A stretch of 64,000 nucleotides of DNA from Desulfomicrobium escambiense DSM 10707 (lineage in GTDB: Bacteria > Desulfobacterota > Desulfovibrionia > Desulfovibrionales > Desulfomicrobiaceae): assembly GCF_000428825.1 (NCBI RefSeq), contig NZ_AUAR01000001.1, forward strand, positions 186,001-250,000, read 5' to 3'. A program made the position numbers and the translations under genes. Below, one piece after another: positions 50,073-58,737 of this stretch (position 1 is its first letter; every line of letters begins with the position of its first letter). The notes under the pieces were generated by a model, which saw only the letters and a list, made by a program, of their open reading frames with translations, did not search any database and was not told the DNA's origin.

Positions 50073-53000
50073 ACGCCTGGAACTCGCGGCCTTCGGCCCC
50101 TTCACCGGCCGGGTCCTTCTTTTCGACTCGAATCTTCCCGGCCTGCACGTGGTGCACGGCCCCAACGAGGCTGGCAAGTCGAGCGCCCTGCGCGGCCTGC
50201 TGGCCCTGCTCTTCGGTTTCCCGCCGCGCACGGGCGACAATTTTCTGCACGCCTACGACCAGTTGCTGGTGGGCGGGCGCCTTCGCCGTGACGACGGCCT
50301 GTCGCTCTCTTTTCGCCGTCGCAAGAAGGCCAAGAACGACCTTTTCGACGAGTCCGACGGCTCCCTCGGGGCTGACGCGTTGACGCCCTTTCTGCACGGC
50401 GTGGGGCAGGACATGTTCTCCGCCATGTATGGCATCGACCACGAGACCCTGGTCCGCGGCGGCCAGGGCATCCTCGATCAGGAGGGCGAGGTGGGGCAGG
50501 CCCTCTTCGCCGCCGGGGCGGGCTTCGCCTCCCTGCGGTACGTGCTCAAGGGGCTGGAGGACGAGGCCGACGAACTCTTCAAGCCCCGCGCCTCGACCCG
50601 GGCCCTGACGGCCGCCCTGGCGCGCCACAAGGAGCTGCAGTCGCAGCTGCGGTCCGCCAGCCTGGCCGGGCACGACTGGCAGAAGCACAGTCAGGCCCTG
50701 GCCGAGGCCGAAGGGGAGGTCGCCGCCCTGTCCGCACGCCGTGAAGAGCTGAACCGCAGTCTGCACCGGTTGGAGCGGCTGCAGCGGGCCCTGCCCTTCC
50801 TGAGCCGGCGTCGGATGCTTCTGGAGAAACTTCAGGAAATGGGTGAGGTTTTTGCCCTGGCCGACGATTTTGGTTTGCGTCGGCGCGCACTGGAAGAGAA
50901 GGGCCGGACCCTGCGCGTGCGGCTGGAGGCGGTGGAGGCTAGGCGCGCGGAGATCGGGGAGCGCCTGGCTGGCCTTGGTTCCGACAGAACGGTTCTCGTC
51001 CACGTCGAGGACATCGAGAACCTTCACCAGCGTCTGGGCGCGTACCGCAAGGCCCTGGCTGACCGACCGACCCTGGACGGGCTGCGTAAGGGGTTTAAGA
51101 TCGAGGCTGCGCACCTACTGCGTCGCATCAGGCCTGACCTGAATGTCGTGCAGGCCGAGACCCTGCGGCCCGGATTGGCCAAACGCAGGGCAGTCCAGGC
51201 CCTGGCCCAGCGTCATGCGGCAGTGTTCCAAGGCGTGCAGCAGGCCGAAACGCGCCTGGCCGAGTTGGGCAAGGAGTTGGAGAGCCGCCGAGCCGAACTG
51301 GTTTCCCTTGGCCGGGAAACCGACGTCGCGGCGCTGGCGCAGGCCATCGGGACCGCGCGCAAGGCTGGGGACCTGGACGAGGATCTGCGCCAGCGGGTGG
51401 CCGACGGCCAGAGGCTGCGCGGCGTCTGCCTGGCCGCCCTGGACCGCCTGGGATTGTGGACGGGGAGCCTCGAAGCCGTGCCCTCCCTGCGTCTGCCCCT
51501 GCCCGAGACAGTCAACGAATTCGAAGCGGTCCTGCAACGCCGGGACGAGGAACTGCGCCGTCTTCGTCAGGAAGAGGAGCGCGGCGTCCAGAACCTAGAG
51601 TCCCTGGAGCACGAGCTGCGGGCCATCGAGCATGCCGCCGCCGTCCCGACTGAGGCAGAATTGGTCGACTGCCGTGTCAGGCGCGAGGAGGGATGGAGCC
51701 TTCTGCGGCGGCAGTGGATGGACGGCGAGGACATCGAGGCCGAAAGCCGTCTCTACGCGGAGGAAGGGTCCTTGCCCGAAGCCTACGAACAGTGGGTGGC
51801 AAAAGCCGACCTGACGGCCGACCGCATGTACAGGGAGGCCGATCGAGTCCAGAAGCACGCCCACCTGCTGGCCGGCATCGAGTCCGTCCGGACCGCGCTG
51901 GACGGGCTGCGGGCCGCCATCGCCGCGGAACTGGCCGAACGCGAGGGCATCCTGGCCCGCTGGCGGGAGCTGTGGGCCCCGTGCGGTATCGAGCCCCTGG
52001 GGACGCGTGAAATGCGGGCTTGGTGCGCAAATTTCGACGACCTTCGCCGCAAGGTCGAGGAGCTGGACCGGGCCCGCGCCGAACTGACTTGGCACCAGAC
52101 GCGGCGTGCGGAGCTGCGTGAGCTGCTGCTGCTCGAGCTTGACGCCCTGGGACAAGCCGCGGAACGGACCGGCGAGGAGCTGGCCCCGGCACTACGCCGG
52201 GCCGAGGCCGTGGCCGAGGCCCTGAGCGCGGGCCGGGTCAGGCGCGAAACCCTGGCGCGGGCCGTTTCCGATCTCTCGGCGGCCGTGGGCAAGGCCGAGG
52301 TGGCCGCCGACGTCGCGCGCAGACAGGCCGACGAATGGCGGGAGTCCTGGGCCGAGGCCATGGCCTTCCTGGGTCTTCCCGGCGGCGCATCGCCCGAGGA
52401 GGCCGACGACTACGTGGACACGGTTCAGGACTGCCTGGCTAAGCTCGACGAGGAGGAGAAGCTTCGCAAGCGCATCACCAGCATCGACGATGACGCCCGA
52501 GTCTTCGAGAATGACGTGCGCGGGGTCTGCCGCCTTGTGGACCCGTCCGCGGCGGACCTTGACGTCGCTCTGGCCGTGGGGCGCCTCAAGGACGTCTTGG
52601 TCCGCGCGCAGCAGGAGCAGACCATGCGGGCCCGCTTGGAGGAAGACGAAACCCGGGCCGTACGGGAAATCCGCTCCCTGTCCGAAGAGCTGGCCGTGGT
52701 CAATGAGGGGCTGGCGGCCCTGCGGGCCGAGGCGCGCGCCGATGACGACGAGGGCATGGCCGAGGCAGAGCGGCGGTTCGCCGCCTGGTCCCTGCTGCGC
52801 GGGGACGCGGACAAGGTCGAGGCCGACCTGGCCGGCATGGCCGAGGGCGGAAGTCTCGAAGATCTGGAATCATTGGCCCGCGAACACGATGCCGATTCTC
52901 TGCCCGGCCGCCTGGCCGAACTGCACCTGGAGCTCAAGGAGCGGATCGAGCCGAGGCTGCACGCCCTGGCCGAGGTCATCGGGCGGGAGAAGAACGAGCT

Positions 53001-53565
53001 GGCGCGCATGGACGGCGGCGACGCCGCAGCCCGCGTGGCCGAGGAGATGCAGGAGGTCCTGGCGACGATCTCGCGCCTGACGGGGCGCTACATCCGCCTC
53101 AAGGTCGCCTCGGGGGTGCTGCGCGCCGAGATCGAACGCTACCGCGCCGCCAACCAGGGGCCGCTCCTGTCCATGGCCTCGGACCTTTTCCGTGATCTGA
53201 CCCTGTCGTCCTTCGCCGGCCTGCAGGCCGACATCGACGAGAGCGACCGGCCCGTCATCCTGGGCCTGCGCCCCGGAGGCGAGCGGGTCCGGGTGGACGG
53301 CATGAGCTCCGGCACCCGCGACCAGCTCTACCTGTCCCTGCGCCTGGCGAGCCTTTCCTGGCGCGCACGCACCGCCGAGCCCATGCCCTTCATCGTCGAC
53401 GACATCCTCATCAACTTCGACGAGGCCAGAAGTGGGGCGACCCTGAAGGCTTTGGCCGACATGGCCGGGCATACCCAGGTCATCCTCTTCACCCACCAGG
53501 CCCATGTGGCGGAACTGGCCCGAGGGTTGGGGGGCGGGGAGCGGGTGTTTGTGCACGGGTTGTAG
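50062..53565 (+). CDS. SbcC/Rad50-like AAA ATPase (YhaN family)
   Basis: 1167 residues. The N terminus has IERLELAAFGPFTGRVLLF and Walker A GPNEAGKSSALRGLLALLFGF. The centre, about 180-1000, is rich in charged heptads (coiled coil). The C terminus has the ABC signature region MSSGTRDQLYLSLRLASL, Walker B PFIVDDILINFDEARS and the H-loop VILFTHQAHVAELA. It is expected to tether DNA ends and gate the exonuclease encoded upstream. The family usually has the paired layout seen here. The last codons, RVFVHGL and the stop, are repeated 3.6 kb downstream as part of a direct repeat. Confidence 0.9.
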   Translation: MRIERLELAAFGPFTGRVLLFDSNLPGLHVVHGPNEAGKSSALRGLLALLFGFPPRTGDNFLHAYDQLLVGGRLRRDDGLSLSFRRRKKAKNDLFDESDGSLGADALTPFLHGVGQDMFSAMYGIDHETLVRGGQGILDQEGEVGQALFAAGAGFASLRYVLKGLEDEADELFKPRASTRALTAALARHKELQSQLRSASLAGHDWQKHSQALAEAEGEVAALSARREELNRSLHRLERLQRALPFLSRRRMLLEKLQEMGEVFALADDFGLRRRALEEKGRTLRVRLEAVEARRAEIGERLAGLGSDRTVLVHVEDIENLHQRLGAYRKALADRPTLDGLRKGFKIEAAHLLRRIRPDLNVVQAETLRPGLAKRRAVQALAQRHAAVFQGVQQAETRLAELGKELESRRAELVSLGRETDVAALAQAIGTARKAGDLDEDLRQRVADGQRLRGVCLAALDRLGLWTGSLEAVPSLRLPLPETVNEFEAVLQRRDEELRRLRQEEERGVQNLESLEHELRAIEHAAAVPTEAELVDCRVRREEGWSLLRRQWMDGEDIEAESRLYAEEGSLPEAYEQWVAKADLTADRMYREADRVQKHAHLLAGIESVRTALDGLRAAIAAELAEREGILARWRELWAPCGIEPLGTREMRAWCANFDDLRRKVEELDRARAELTWHQTRRAELRELLLLELDALGQAAERTGEELAPALRRAEAVAEALSAGRVRRETLARAVSDLSAAVGKAEVAADVARRQADEWRESWAEAMAFLGLPGGASPEEADDYVDTVQDCLAKLDEEEKLRKRITSIDDDARVFENDVRGVCRLVDPSAADLDVALAVGRLKDVLVRAQQEQTMRARLEEDETRAVREIRSLSEELAVVNEGLAALRAEARADDDEGMAEAERRFAAWSLLRGDADKVEADLAGMAEGGSLEDLESLAREHDADSLPGRLAELHLELKERIEPRLHALAEVIGREKNELARMDGGDAAARVAEEMQEVLATISRLTGRYIRLKVASGVLRAEIERYRAANQGPLLSMASDLFRDLTLSSFAGLQADIDESDRPVILGLRPGGERVRVDGMSSGTRDQLYLSLRLASLSWRARTAEPMPFIVDDILINFDEARSGATLKALADMAGHTQVILFTHQAHVAELARGLGGGERVFVHGL

Positions 53566-53740
53566 GAACGGGAAACGAGGGCATGCTCTTCGTGATGGCG
53601 GTTAGAACCGCGAGCATCTCGGTGTCATCCCCGCGAAGGCGGGGATCCATCTTCGTAATATAATGCATGGATCCCCGCCTTCGCGGGGATGACACATGAG
53701 TAGGGCGATGACGTCATCACGTTGACCAGGCTGGCGGCAA
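53541..53740. repeat. direct repeat, left copy (contains the 3' end of the sbcC-like gene)
   Basis: 53541-53646 matches 57189-57294 over 106 bp with only about five differences, and 53669-53740 matches 57345-57416 over 72 bp with about six. The left copy begins inside the last eight codons of the ATPase gene. Together the two copies bracket 3.4 kb containing the lipase, immunity and small-ORF genes. This looks like an insertion or duplication boundary; no integrase or transposase is present between them. Confidence 0.9.
53622..53695. repeat. REP-like inverted repeat
   Basis: Perfect 29-bp inverted arms (53622-53650 and 53667-53695) around 16 bp, each built on the ccccgcgaaggcgggg palindrome. 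Similar palindromes are common extragenic repeats in many proteobacteria. Two further copies lie in the right-hand direct repeat: a self-contained hairpin at 57271-57298 and a half copy from 57345. Confidence 0.9.
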
Positions 53741-53744
53741 CAAA

Positions 53745-53850
53745 AACGACCCTCGTAATGCTTCCCGGCCTTGAGTATTGGTCATAGGGGGGCGCTTCGC
53801 ACGTGACACGGCCGGGAAGCAAACGATGCCTGGCTCGGTCAAACAGTCGA
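53745..53850. repeat. long hairpin element, copy 3 (partial)
   Basis: Inner stem of 11 bp (53760-53770 with 53810-53820), preceded by CCTCGTA and followed by acgatgcctggctcggtc and acagtcgacgg, the same conserved core as at 19050 and 61968. The outer left arm is missing or decayed, probably because the REP-like repeat abuts it. Confidence 0.7.
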
Positions 53851-53946
53851 CGGCCCTCGCCGGAGACCGCCCGACACGCTTGAACCGAGCGTTTGGCGAG
53901 ATGGTGGAAAGGGAAGAGGGGACAATTGTTCCAAGTGCTTCCCGCT

Positions 53947-55671
53947 TCAGTTGAACTCTTTCCGGAGCCAGCCCAGGCAGAGGTTGTGGATGGTGTTGAT
54001 GGTGGTCTGGATGGCGCTTTTGTCGAAGAATGCCGAATGCTCGCTTGTCGTTGGGCAGCCGGTGGCCAGCATGGAGCGCTCGGCGCCGTCCCAGTAGGGA
54101 AGGGTGTGCGTCGCGCCTCCCCAGGTGTTGCAATCCGGCTGGAGGCCCGTGGCCGAACTGAGGGGGACCGTGCCGTCGCCCAGAGTACAGATGTCCTTGT
54201 CGGCCATGCCCGGCCCCGAGTCTCCGAACCCGGACACGCGCAGCAAAAACAGCCGCCGTCCTTCCTTGATGCCCCGGTCCAGTTCCTCGAAGGGCGTGTT
54301 CCAAGGGACCGCCGGACCGGGGGTGCCGTCGGCTTCGATCCAACGGACCTCGCTGTAGTTGCCCCGGCTGAGTTCCAGGATGCCCGAGATGTGCCGCAGG
54401 GCGAAGTACCTGTCCCTCAGGTCCCTGTCCCCGCGCGTGTCATCGGGGCGGTGCTTCACGGTCAGGGTCACGTCCCTGGCCAGCCAGCTCACTTCCGAAC
54501 ACGTGTCCTGGCCGCCGCTGCTGAAGAGCTGCATGGTGCGCGGATGGCTGTAGTCGCCGATTGTGGCGTGGAAATTCCGGACCGTCTCCAGCCTGTTCAG
54601 AAAGAGCGTGGCCTGCCTTACGGACTCGGGATCCGCCTCCGTGGCCTCGCCGTGGAAGACGCGGCCCAAGGCCCCCTCCTCCAGAGGGTCCGGCTGGAAC
54701 CAGCCGCCGTGGATCATGCCCCAGAAGTCGCGATGGCTGCTTCTGGCGTAGATTTCCCGGTACGGATCGCCCTTGGGGTAGGACTGAAGCCCGTCCGGCG
54801 AGCCTGGATCCTGGACGTGCAGCCATTCCCGCCTGCCGTCGTTGGTGCGGTAGTGCTGGCTGGGCAGGAGTTCCAGGGCGCTCTCGGCGTGGGGGAAGAT
54901 GGCGGTGATGGACGGGCCGTCGGACCCGAGAACCTTGGCGCCGAGCATGCCCAGGATGTTGAAGAAGCCGTCCACCTCCTGCCCGGCGATCATGCGCCGG
55001 TAAGCCACCGGGGCGCCGTGCACGGGCTGCGCGCCATGGACGACGCCGAGGACCTTTGCTGCGACGTCCCCGGCTTCATCGCCTCCCAAGGCCCAGCGCG
55101 CCACCAGACCGCCCATGGAGTGGGTCACGAGGATGACCTTTTCGGCCTTGATGGTGTGGATGAATTCGCGCAGCTTCGCCCCGGACACGCGGTTCGACTC
55201 CAGCCAGTTGTAGCCGAAGGCGTAGACGGGCAGGTCCAGTAGCACCTTGAGGGGCGTGGCCCAGTCCTGGATGGAGGTCAGCAGGTCCCCGTAAAAGCTC
55301 CAGGCCACGCTGCCCCAGCCGCGTTCTTCGGCTTTGGGGTAGTTGATGTGTTTCTCGGTGATCTCGTTCAAGAGGCTTGGTTTATTTTTGATGAGAAGGT
55401 TGTAGCGATCTTCAGGCGTTGCCCACATGAACAAACCCCACATGAACAACAGATCGTCCGGATTCCAAACGGGAGCATTCTTGGGATTCTTCAGCTTTGA
55501 GCCCATGATGCCGGGCACGAAGATGACAGCAATGGTGTCGCGCCGGACTTGGATGATGTTGTCCCTGCAGGCCTCGCATTCTGTGCAAATAGGCTCCTTA
55601 AGCATTTCCCGCGGGGTCTTCCTGTGCCGCAGGGGATCGTCGTAGGGTACTTTCGGTGTATTGTTACGCAT
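53947..55671 (-). CDS. alpha/beta-hydrolase lipase, probable Tle-type antibacterial effector
   Basis: About 573 residues from MRNNTPKVPYDD, whose ATG overlaps the upstream stop (TAATG) behind a strong GAGGAGG. An early cysteine pair (CTECEAC) precedes the hydrolase start VIFVPGIMGSKLKNPKN. The nucleophile elbow is VTHSMGGLVAR (Ser185). A late GDGTVPLSSA and SEHSAFFDKSAI supply plausible Asp/His region residues. There is no signal peptide. Coupling to a Tli4-like lipoprotein gene suggests a type VI lipase effector and immunity pair, with the effector acting on phospholipids of rival cells. No type VI structural genes are in the window. A housekeeping lipase is the alternative. Confidence 0.75.
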   Translation of the reverse strand: MRNNTPKVPYDDPLRHRKTPREMLKEPICTECEACRDNIIQVRRDTIAVIFVPGIMGSKLKNPKNAPVWNPDDLLFMWGLFMWATPEDRYNLLIKNKPSLLNEITEKHINYPKAEERGWGSVAWSFYGDLLTSIQDWATPLKVLLDLPVYAFGYNWLESNRVSGAKLREFIHTIKAEKVILVTHSMGGLVARWALGGDEAGDVAAKVLGVVHGAQPVHGAPVAYRRMIAGQEVDGFFNILGMLGAKVLGSDGPSITAIFPHAESALELLPSQHYRTNDGRREWLHVQDPGSPDGLQSYPKGDPYREIYARSSHRDFWGMIHGGWFQPDPLEEGALGRVFHGEATEADPESVRQATLFLNRLETVRNFHATIGDYSHPRTMQLFSSGGQDTCSEVSWLARDVTLTVKHRPDDTRGDRDLRDRYFALRHISGILELSRGNYSEVRWIEADGTPGPAVPWNTPFEELDRGIKEGRRLFLLRVSGFGDSGPGMADKDICTLGDGTVPLSSATGLQPDCNTWGGATHTLPYWDGAERSMLATGCPTTSEHSAFFDKSAIQTTINTIHNLCLGWLRKEFN

Positions 55672-56762
55672 TATCTGCCTCCTCTCATCTTGGCGTGCCA
55701 TTCCTGAATGGATGTGAAATTTTCGAGGACTGCATCCCAAATGCGCAGGGCTTCCCTGTGATCATCAGTCTTGCATTCCATTCTTATGACAATTCTCGGC
55801 CGTTCTGGATTCCTGGGTTCCCCTTCGATCGTCCATTTGCCCGAGAATTCCGTTGCATGTTCGCCACTTTCCTTCGGGGAGAGGACAAAAGCTTCCTCCA
55901 GGCCGGGCCTGCCGGCGAAGAAGAGTTGGCGTGAACGCAGGATTTTTAGTTCTGCTCCGTGGGCTTTGAAAATTTTTCGGATCGCGGCGATCGATTTGGT
56001 CGGTTCATCTGGTCTGAAGATCGTGAACGCCATGAGGCTCAGCGATATTTCCGGTGTGGTTTCAGTTTTAGTGCGCAGTGCGAAGGCATCGACGCTTTCA
56101 TCCCGTGTCTTTAACCCTTGCACCCAGCCCCTCCCCGTCCAAAACAAGTCCGCCGGGAGGGCTGACCTGTCCGTGTGATAGTGCCTGTAGAAGTCTAGGG
56201 TCGTCCCTTTCAAATCGCCCAGGCATTCCTTGCCTATCTCATAGGCAGTTTCCTCCTTGATGCGCAGGATCCAGTCCGGCAAGGCCACGAACGTGTCGAT
56301 CCAGTGCGCGCCGTTCTGGGCCGAGTAGCAGAGCAGGACGGCCGGGTGGCCGAAGTGTTCGCTGACGTCCTCCTGGACGAACCCGCCTCGGACGACGGGC
56401 GTGTTCTTGTACACGTCGTAGTGCTTCCTGGCCTCGTCGCGGACCGGTTCCCAGAGGGCCCGAAACTGCTTTGCGCGGTCCCCGGAGTTCCAGTCCGTTT
56501 CTTCGATGGACATATCGTTGATGTTTATGATCCTGCCCTGGAACTCCAGCCCCTGAGGCACGGGGAAGAGGAAGCGTCCCACGGGGTAGAGGGTCACAGG
56601 CAGGGGGGGCTGGCTTGTTGTGGTGTGCTGCATGGTTTGGCAACCTCCGGCGAGAAGAAGTGTCAGGATAGCAAGGGCGCACAGCGCGCAGCGCTGCGCA
56701 CGCGAGATGGGATTTCCGCTGACGGCGGGGCCTCCGCGGGTGTCTGTTCGGCCCCGGGTCAT
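55671..56762 (-). CDS. Tli4-like immunity lipoprotein
   Basis: 363 residues. The N terminus has a hydrophobic stretch ending LLLAGGCQT, a lipobox-like site for lipid attachment. The body resembles Tli4 immunity proteins: VGRFLFPVPQGLEFQG near the start, and a C-terminal domain with FFAGRPGLEEAFVL...HATEFSGKWTIEG...RIVIRMEC...EALRIWDAVLENFTSIQEW. It should sit in the periplasm, where it would neutralise the cognate lipase. Its stop overlaps the lipase start, and its start overlaps the stop of the small upstream ORF (ATGA), so three genes are coupled. Base composition in its 3' half looks less GC-rich than the flanks, hinting at transfer. Confidence 0.75.
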   Translation of the reverse strand: MTRGRTDTRGGPAVSGNPISRAQRCALCALAILTLLLAGGCQTMQHTTTSQPPLPVTLYPVGRFLFPVPQGLEFQGRIININDMSIEETDWNSGDRAKQFRALWEPVRDEARKHYDVYKNTPVVRGGFVQEDVSEHFGHPAVLLCYSAQNGAHWIDTFVALPDWILRIKEETAYEIGKECLGDLKGTTLDFYRHYHTDRSALPADLFWTGRGWVQGLKTRDESVDAFALRTKTETTPEISLSLMAFTIFRPDEPTKSIAAIRKIFKAHGAELKILRSRQLFFAGRPGLEEAFVLSPKESGEHATEFSGKWTIEGEPRNPERPRIVIRMECKTDDHREALRIWDAVLENFTSIQEWHAKMRGGR

Positions 56763-57004
56763 GGCCGGCCGCCTTTTCCGCGCGGCAGTATGGGGATGTA
56801 ATCGAGGTCGTCCGTCTGGTGCACTTGTAGTAGGATGGTTTTCTCCGCGTCGGGCTCCAACTCGTACAGGCGTGCCAGAGCATCCTGGTGACACAGAGGG
56901 TCCAGCATTAGCCAGATCACGCATCCTTTGTCCCGGACTTCCCGCAGCGGTGCGTCCGGATCTTTGACACGCCGTTGCGTGTTGCAGAGATTCATGACCT
57001 CCAT
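56759..57004 (-). CDS. small ORF coupled to the immunity gene, possibly a DUF4123 (Tap) adaptor remnant
   Basis: 81 residues: it opens MEVMNLCNTQRRVKDPDA, then CVIWLMLDPLCHQDALARLYELEPDAEKTILLQ and VHQTDDLDYIPILPRG. The stretch LMLD....DALARLYELEPDAE resembles the start of DUF4123 adaptor proteins, which load lipase effectors onto type VI spikes, but full adaptors are two to four times longer. The stop overlaps the next start (ATGA) and GGGAG lies 9 bp upstream, so it is translated as part of the cassette. It may be a truncated adaptor or an unrelated small protein. The adaptor reading is tentative. Confidence 0.5.
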   Translation of the reverse strand: MEVMNLCNTQRRVKDPDAPLREVRDKGCVIWLMLDPLCHQDALARLYELEPDAEKTILLQVHQTDDLDYIPILPRGKGGRP

Positions 57005-57188
57005 CGATTCAGTCTCCCGTGTGCAGTGTTTTGCCTCCGTTCGCAGGCGTCAAAACTTACTTGGAGGAAGACGGTATTATGGAAGGACCGGGTGTGATAT
57101 TGGGCGATTTCAGTATAGTGGAAGACGCAATCGCGTAAGTAGTCGCGCTGCGGCGTTGAATGCTGTGAAGATCCGGGCATGGACGGGG

Positions 57189-57416
57189 GCGGGTGTTTGT
57201 GCACGGGCTGTAGGAACGGGAAACGATGGCATGTTCTTCGTGATGGCGGTTAGAACCGCGAGCATCTGGGTGCCATCCCCGCGAAGGCGGGGATGGCACA
57301 TGAGTAGGGCGATGAGTCATCACGTTGCATTTTATTACGAAGATGGATCCCCGCCTTCGCGGGGATGACGCACGGGTAGGGCGATGACGTCATCACGTTG
57401 GCCGGGCTGGCGGAAA
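57189..57416. repeat. direct repeat, right copy
   Basis: Mirrors 53541-53740 in sequence and order, including a displaced copy of the last codons and stop of the sbcC-like gene. It carries an additional REP-like hairpin (57271-57298) and a second gagtagggcgatga block, so it is about 28 bp longer. The 184 bp between the small ORF and this copy, and the 100 bp after it, hold no gene. Confidence 0.9.
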
Positions 57417-57458
57417 GGCAAGAAGGAAGCCTGCCCGACCTGTTCAAACGCTCCGACT

Positions 57459-57478
57459 CCCCTCCTGCCAAGGAGGGG
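57459..57478. terminator. hairpin downstream of the exporter operon
   Basis: Perfect 8-bp stem CCCCTCCT/AGGAGGGG with a 4-nt loop, 45 bp beyond the stop of the membrane fusion protein gene on the minus strand. There is no T-run on either side, so it may be another extragenic palindrome rather than a terminator. Confidence 0.45.
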
Positions 57479-57522
57479 GGCCCGAAGGGCGGGGTGGTCG
57501 ACTCGCCCACGGGAAAGTCACG

Positions 57523-58737
57523 TTATCGCAGCCCCTCCTCCCTGACCCGCATCCCGTCCGCCAGGGTGTCCGGCGGGTGCAGGATGACGCGTTCTCCTTC
57601 CTTCAGCCCATCCCTCACCTCGGCGTCCAGGCCGTTCTCGCGGCCGACGGCGACCGTGCGCAGCACCGCCGTGCCCCCTTCGAGCACGAAGGCCATCCAC
57701 TCCCCGCCGCGTCGGAACAGGGCGCCCGTGGGCACCTGCAGCACATTCTCCCCTTGCCAGGTGACGATGCGCGCCTGCACCCCGTAGCGGTCGCCGAGCA
57801 GCACGCCATCCGGCAGGGTGTCCGCCAGTTCTGCCCGCACCTTGACCCGCTGCTCCTCCACGCCGATGGCCGAGACCTTGGTGAACCCGCCGGGCTCGAC
57901 CACCGTGACCCTGGCGCGCAGGCTCCCTTCGCCGCCCCAGTGCTCGATGAGTGCCTCGGCGCCCGGCGTCACGGCCACGGCGTCCGTGGAGAGCAGCTCG
58001 ATCTCGATCTCCAAGTCGTTCGGGTCCCCCACCTCCATGATGGGCGTGGATGCGGCCACAGTCCTGGCGTTTTCCTCCATGACGGACAGGACGTACCCGT
58101 CCACCGGCGCCAGGATGGGCACGGTCTCGCCATGGCCTGGCGTCGCGGCCCGCATCAGGACCGCCCGCGCGGCTCCGGCCTCGTGCTCGGCGACCTGCAG
58201 GGAGAATGCGGCCGACTGCGCCCCGCGCTCCAGCACCCGCACCTGGTTCTCGGCCCGGTCCCATTCCTGGCGGGCCACGGCGCCACTGGCGAGCAGCGCA
58301 TCCATGCGCCGCAGTTCCGTGCGCGCCAACTCCAGGCTTGCGTCCGCGCGCCTGGCCTCGGCCAGTCTTGCCTTGACCGCGGCCTCGGCGGCATCGACCC
58401 GGGCCAGGGCCTCGGCCCGCGACCTGGGGTCGAGGAAGGCCGAAGGTTCGGGCGTCAGCTCGGCCAGCACGGTCTTCCCTGCTTCGATGCGCGCCCCGGC
58501 CCGCAGACCGACGCGCTGCAGGTATCCGGCCGTTGGCGGGTAGACGAGGTAGCGGCTGCGGATGCGCGTCTTGCCCTCCTCGGTCACGCTGACGGTCATG
58601 GGCCCGCGCGAAATCGTCCGGGTCTCCACCGGCAGGGGCTTGGGCCAAAGCCCCGCGACGATGAGGGCGGCCAGGGTCAGGGCCAGGAGAAGGAGAACGA
58701 GAGTGCGCCAGGGGCGGCGTTTGCGGGTGGTGTTCAT
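57523..58737 (-). CDS. membrane fusion (HlyD/periplasmic adaptor) protein of an ABC exporter
   Basis: 404 residues with an N-terminal membrane anchor (TLVLLLLALTLAALIVAGLWP). It has the MFP layout: GPMTVSVTEEGKTRIRSRYLVYPPTAGYL, a lipoyl half (VGLRAGARIEAGKTVLAEL), a helical hairpin rich in Ala/Arg/Glu (about 110-200), the returning lipoyl half ILAPVDGYVLSVMEENARTV, and a beta-barrel end with VPTGALFRR. It bridges the inner-membrane exporter to the periplasm or an outer-membrane channel; no TolC-like gene is adjacent. The start overlaps the permease stop (ATGA). Confidence 0.9.
   Translation of the reverse strand: MNTTRKRRPWRTLVLLLLALTLAALIVAGLWPKPLPVETRTISRGPMTVSVTEEGKTRIRSRYLVYPPTAGYLQRVGLRAGARIEAGKTVLAELTPEPSAFLDPRSRAEALARVDAAEAAVKARLAEARRADASLELARTELRRMDALLASGAVARQEWDRAENQVRVLERGAQSAAFSLQVAEHEAGAARAVLMRAATPGHGETVPILAPVDGYVLSVMEENARTVAASTPIMEVGDPNDLEIEIELLSTDAVAVTPGAEALIEHWGGEGSLRARVTVVEPGGFTKVSAIGVEEQRVKVRAELADTLPDGVLLGDRYGVQARIVTWQGENVLQVPTGALFRRGGEWMAFVLEGGTAVLRTVAVGRENGLDAEVRDGLKEGERVILHPPDTLADGMRVREEGLR

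Noticed and set aside
47436-50240. 934-codon open frame antisense to the DUF945 and SbcD-like genes
   Set aside because: Spans two unrelated sense genes and their gap; composition is that of a GC-rich shadow frame.
53622-53695. REP-like inverted repeat as insertion sequence ends
   Set aside because: Only 16 bp lie between the arms and no transposase is near; the ccccgcgaaggcgggg palindrome is a common extragenic repeat.
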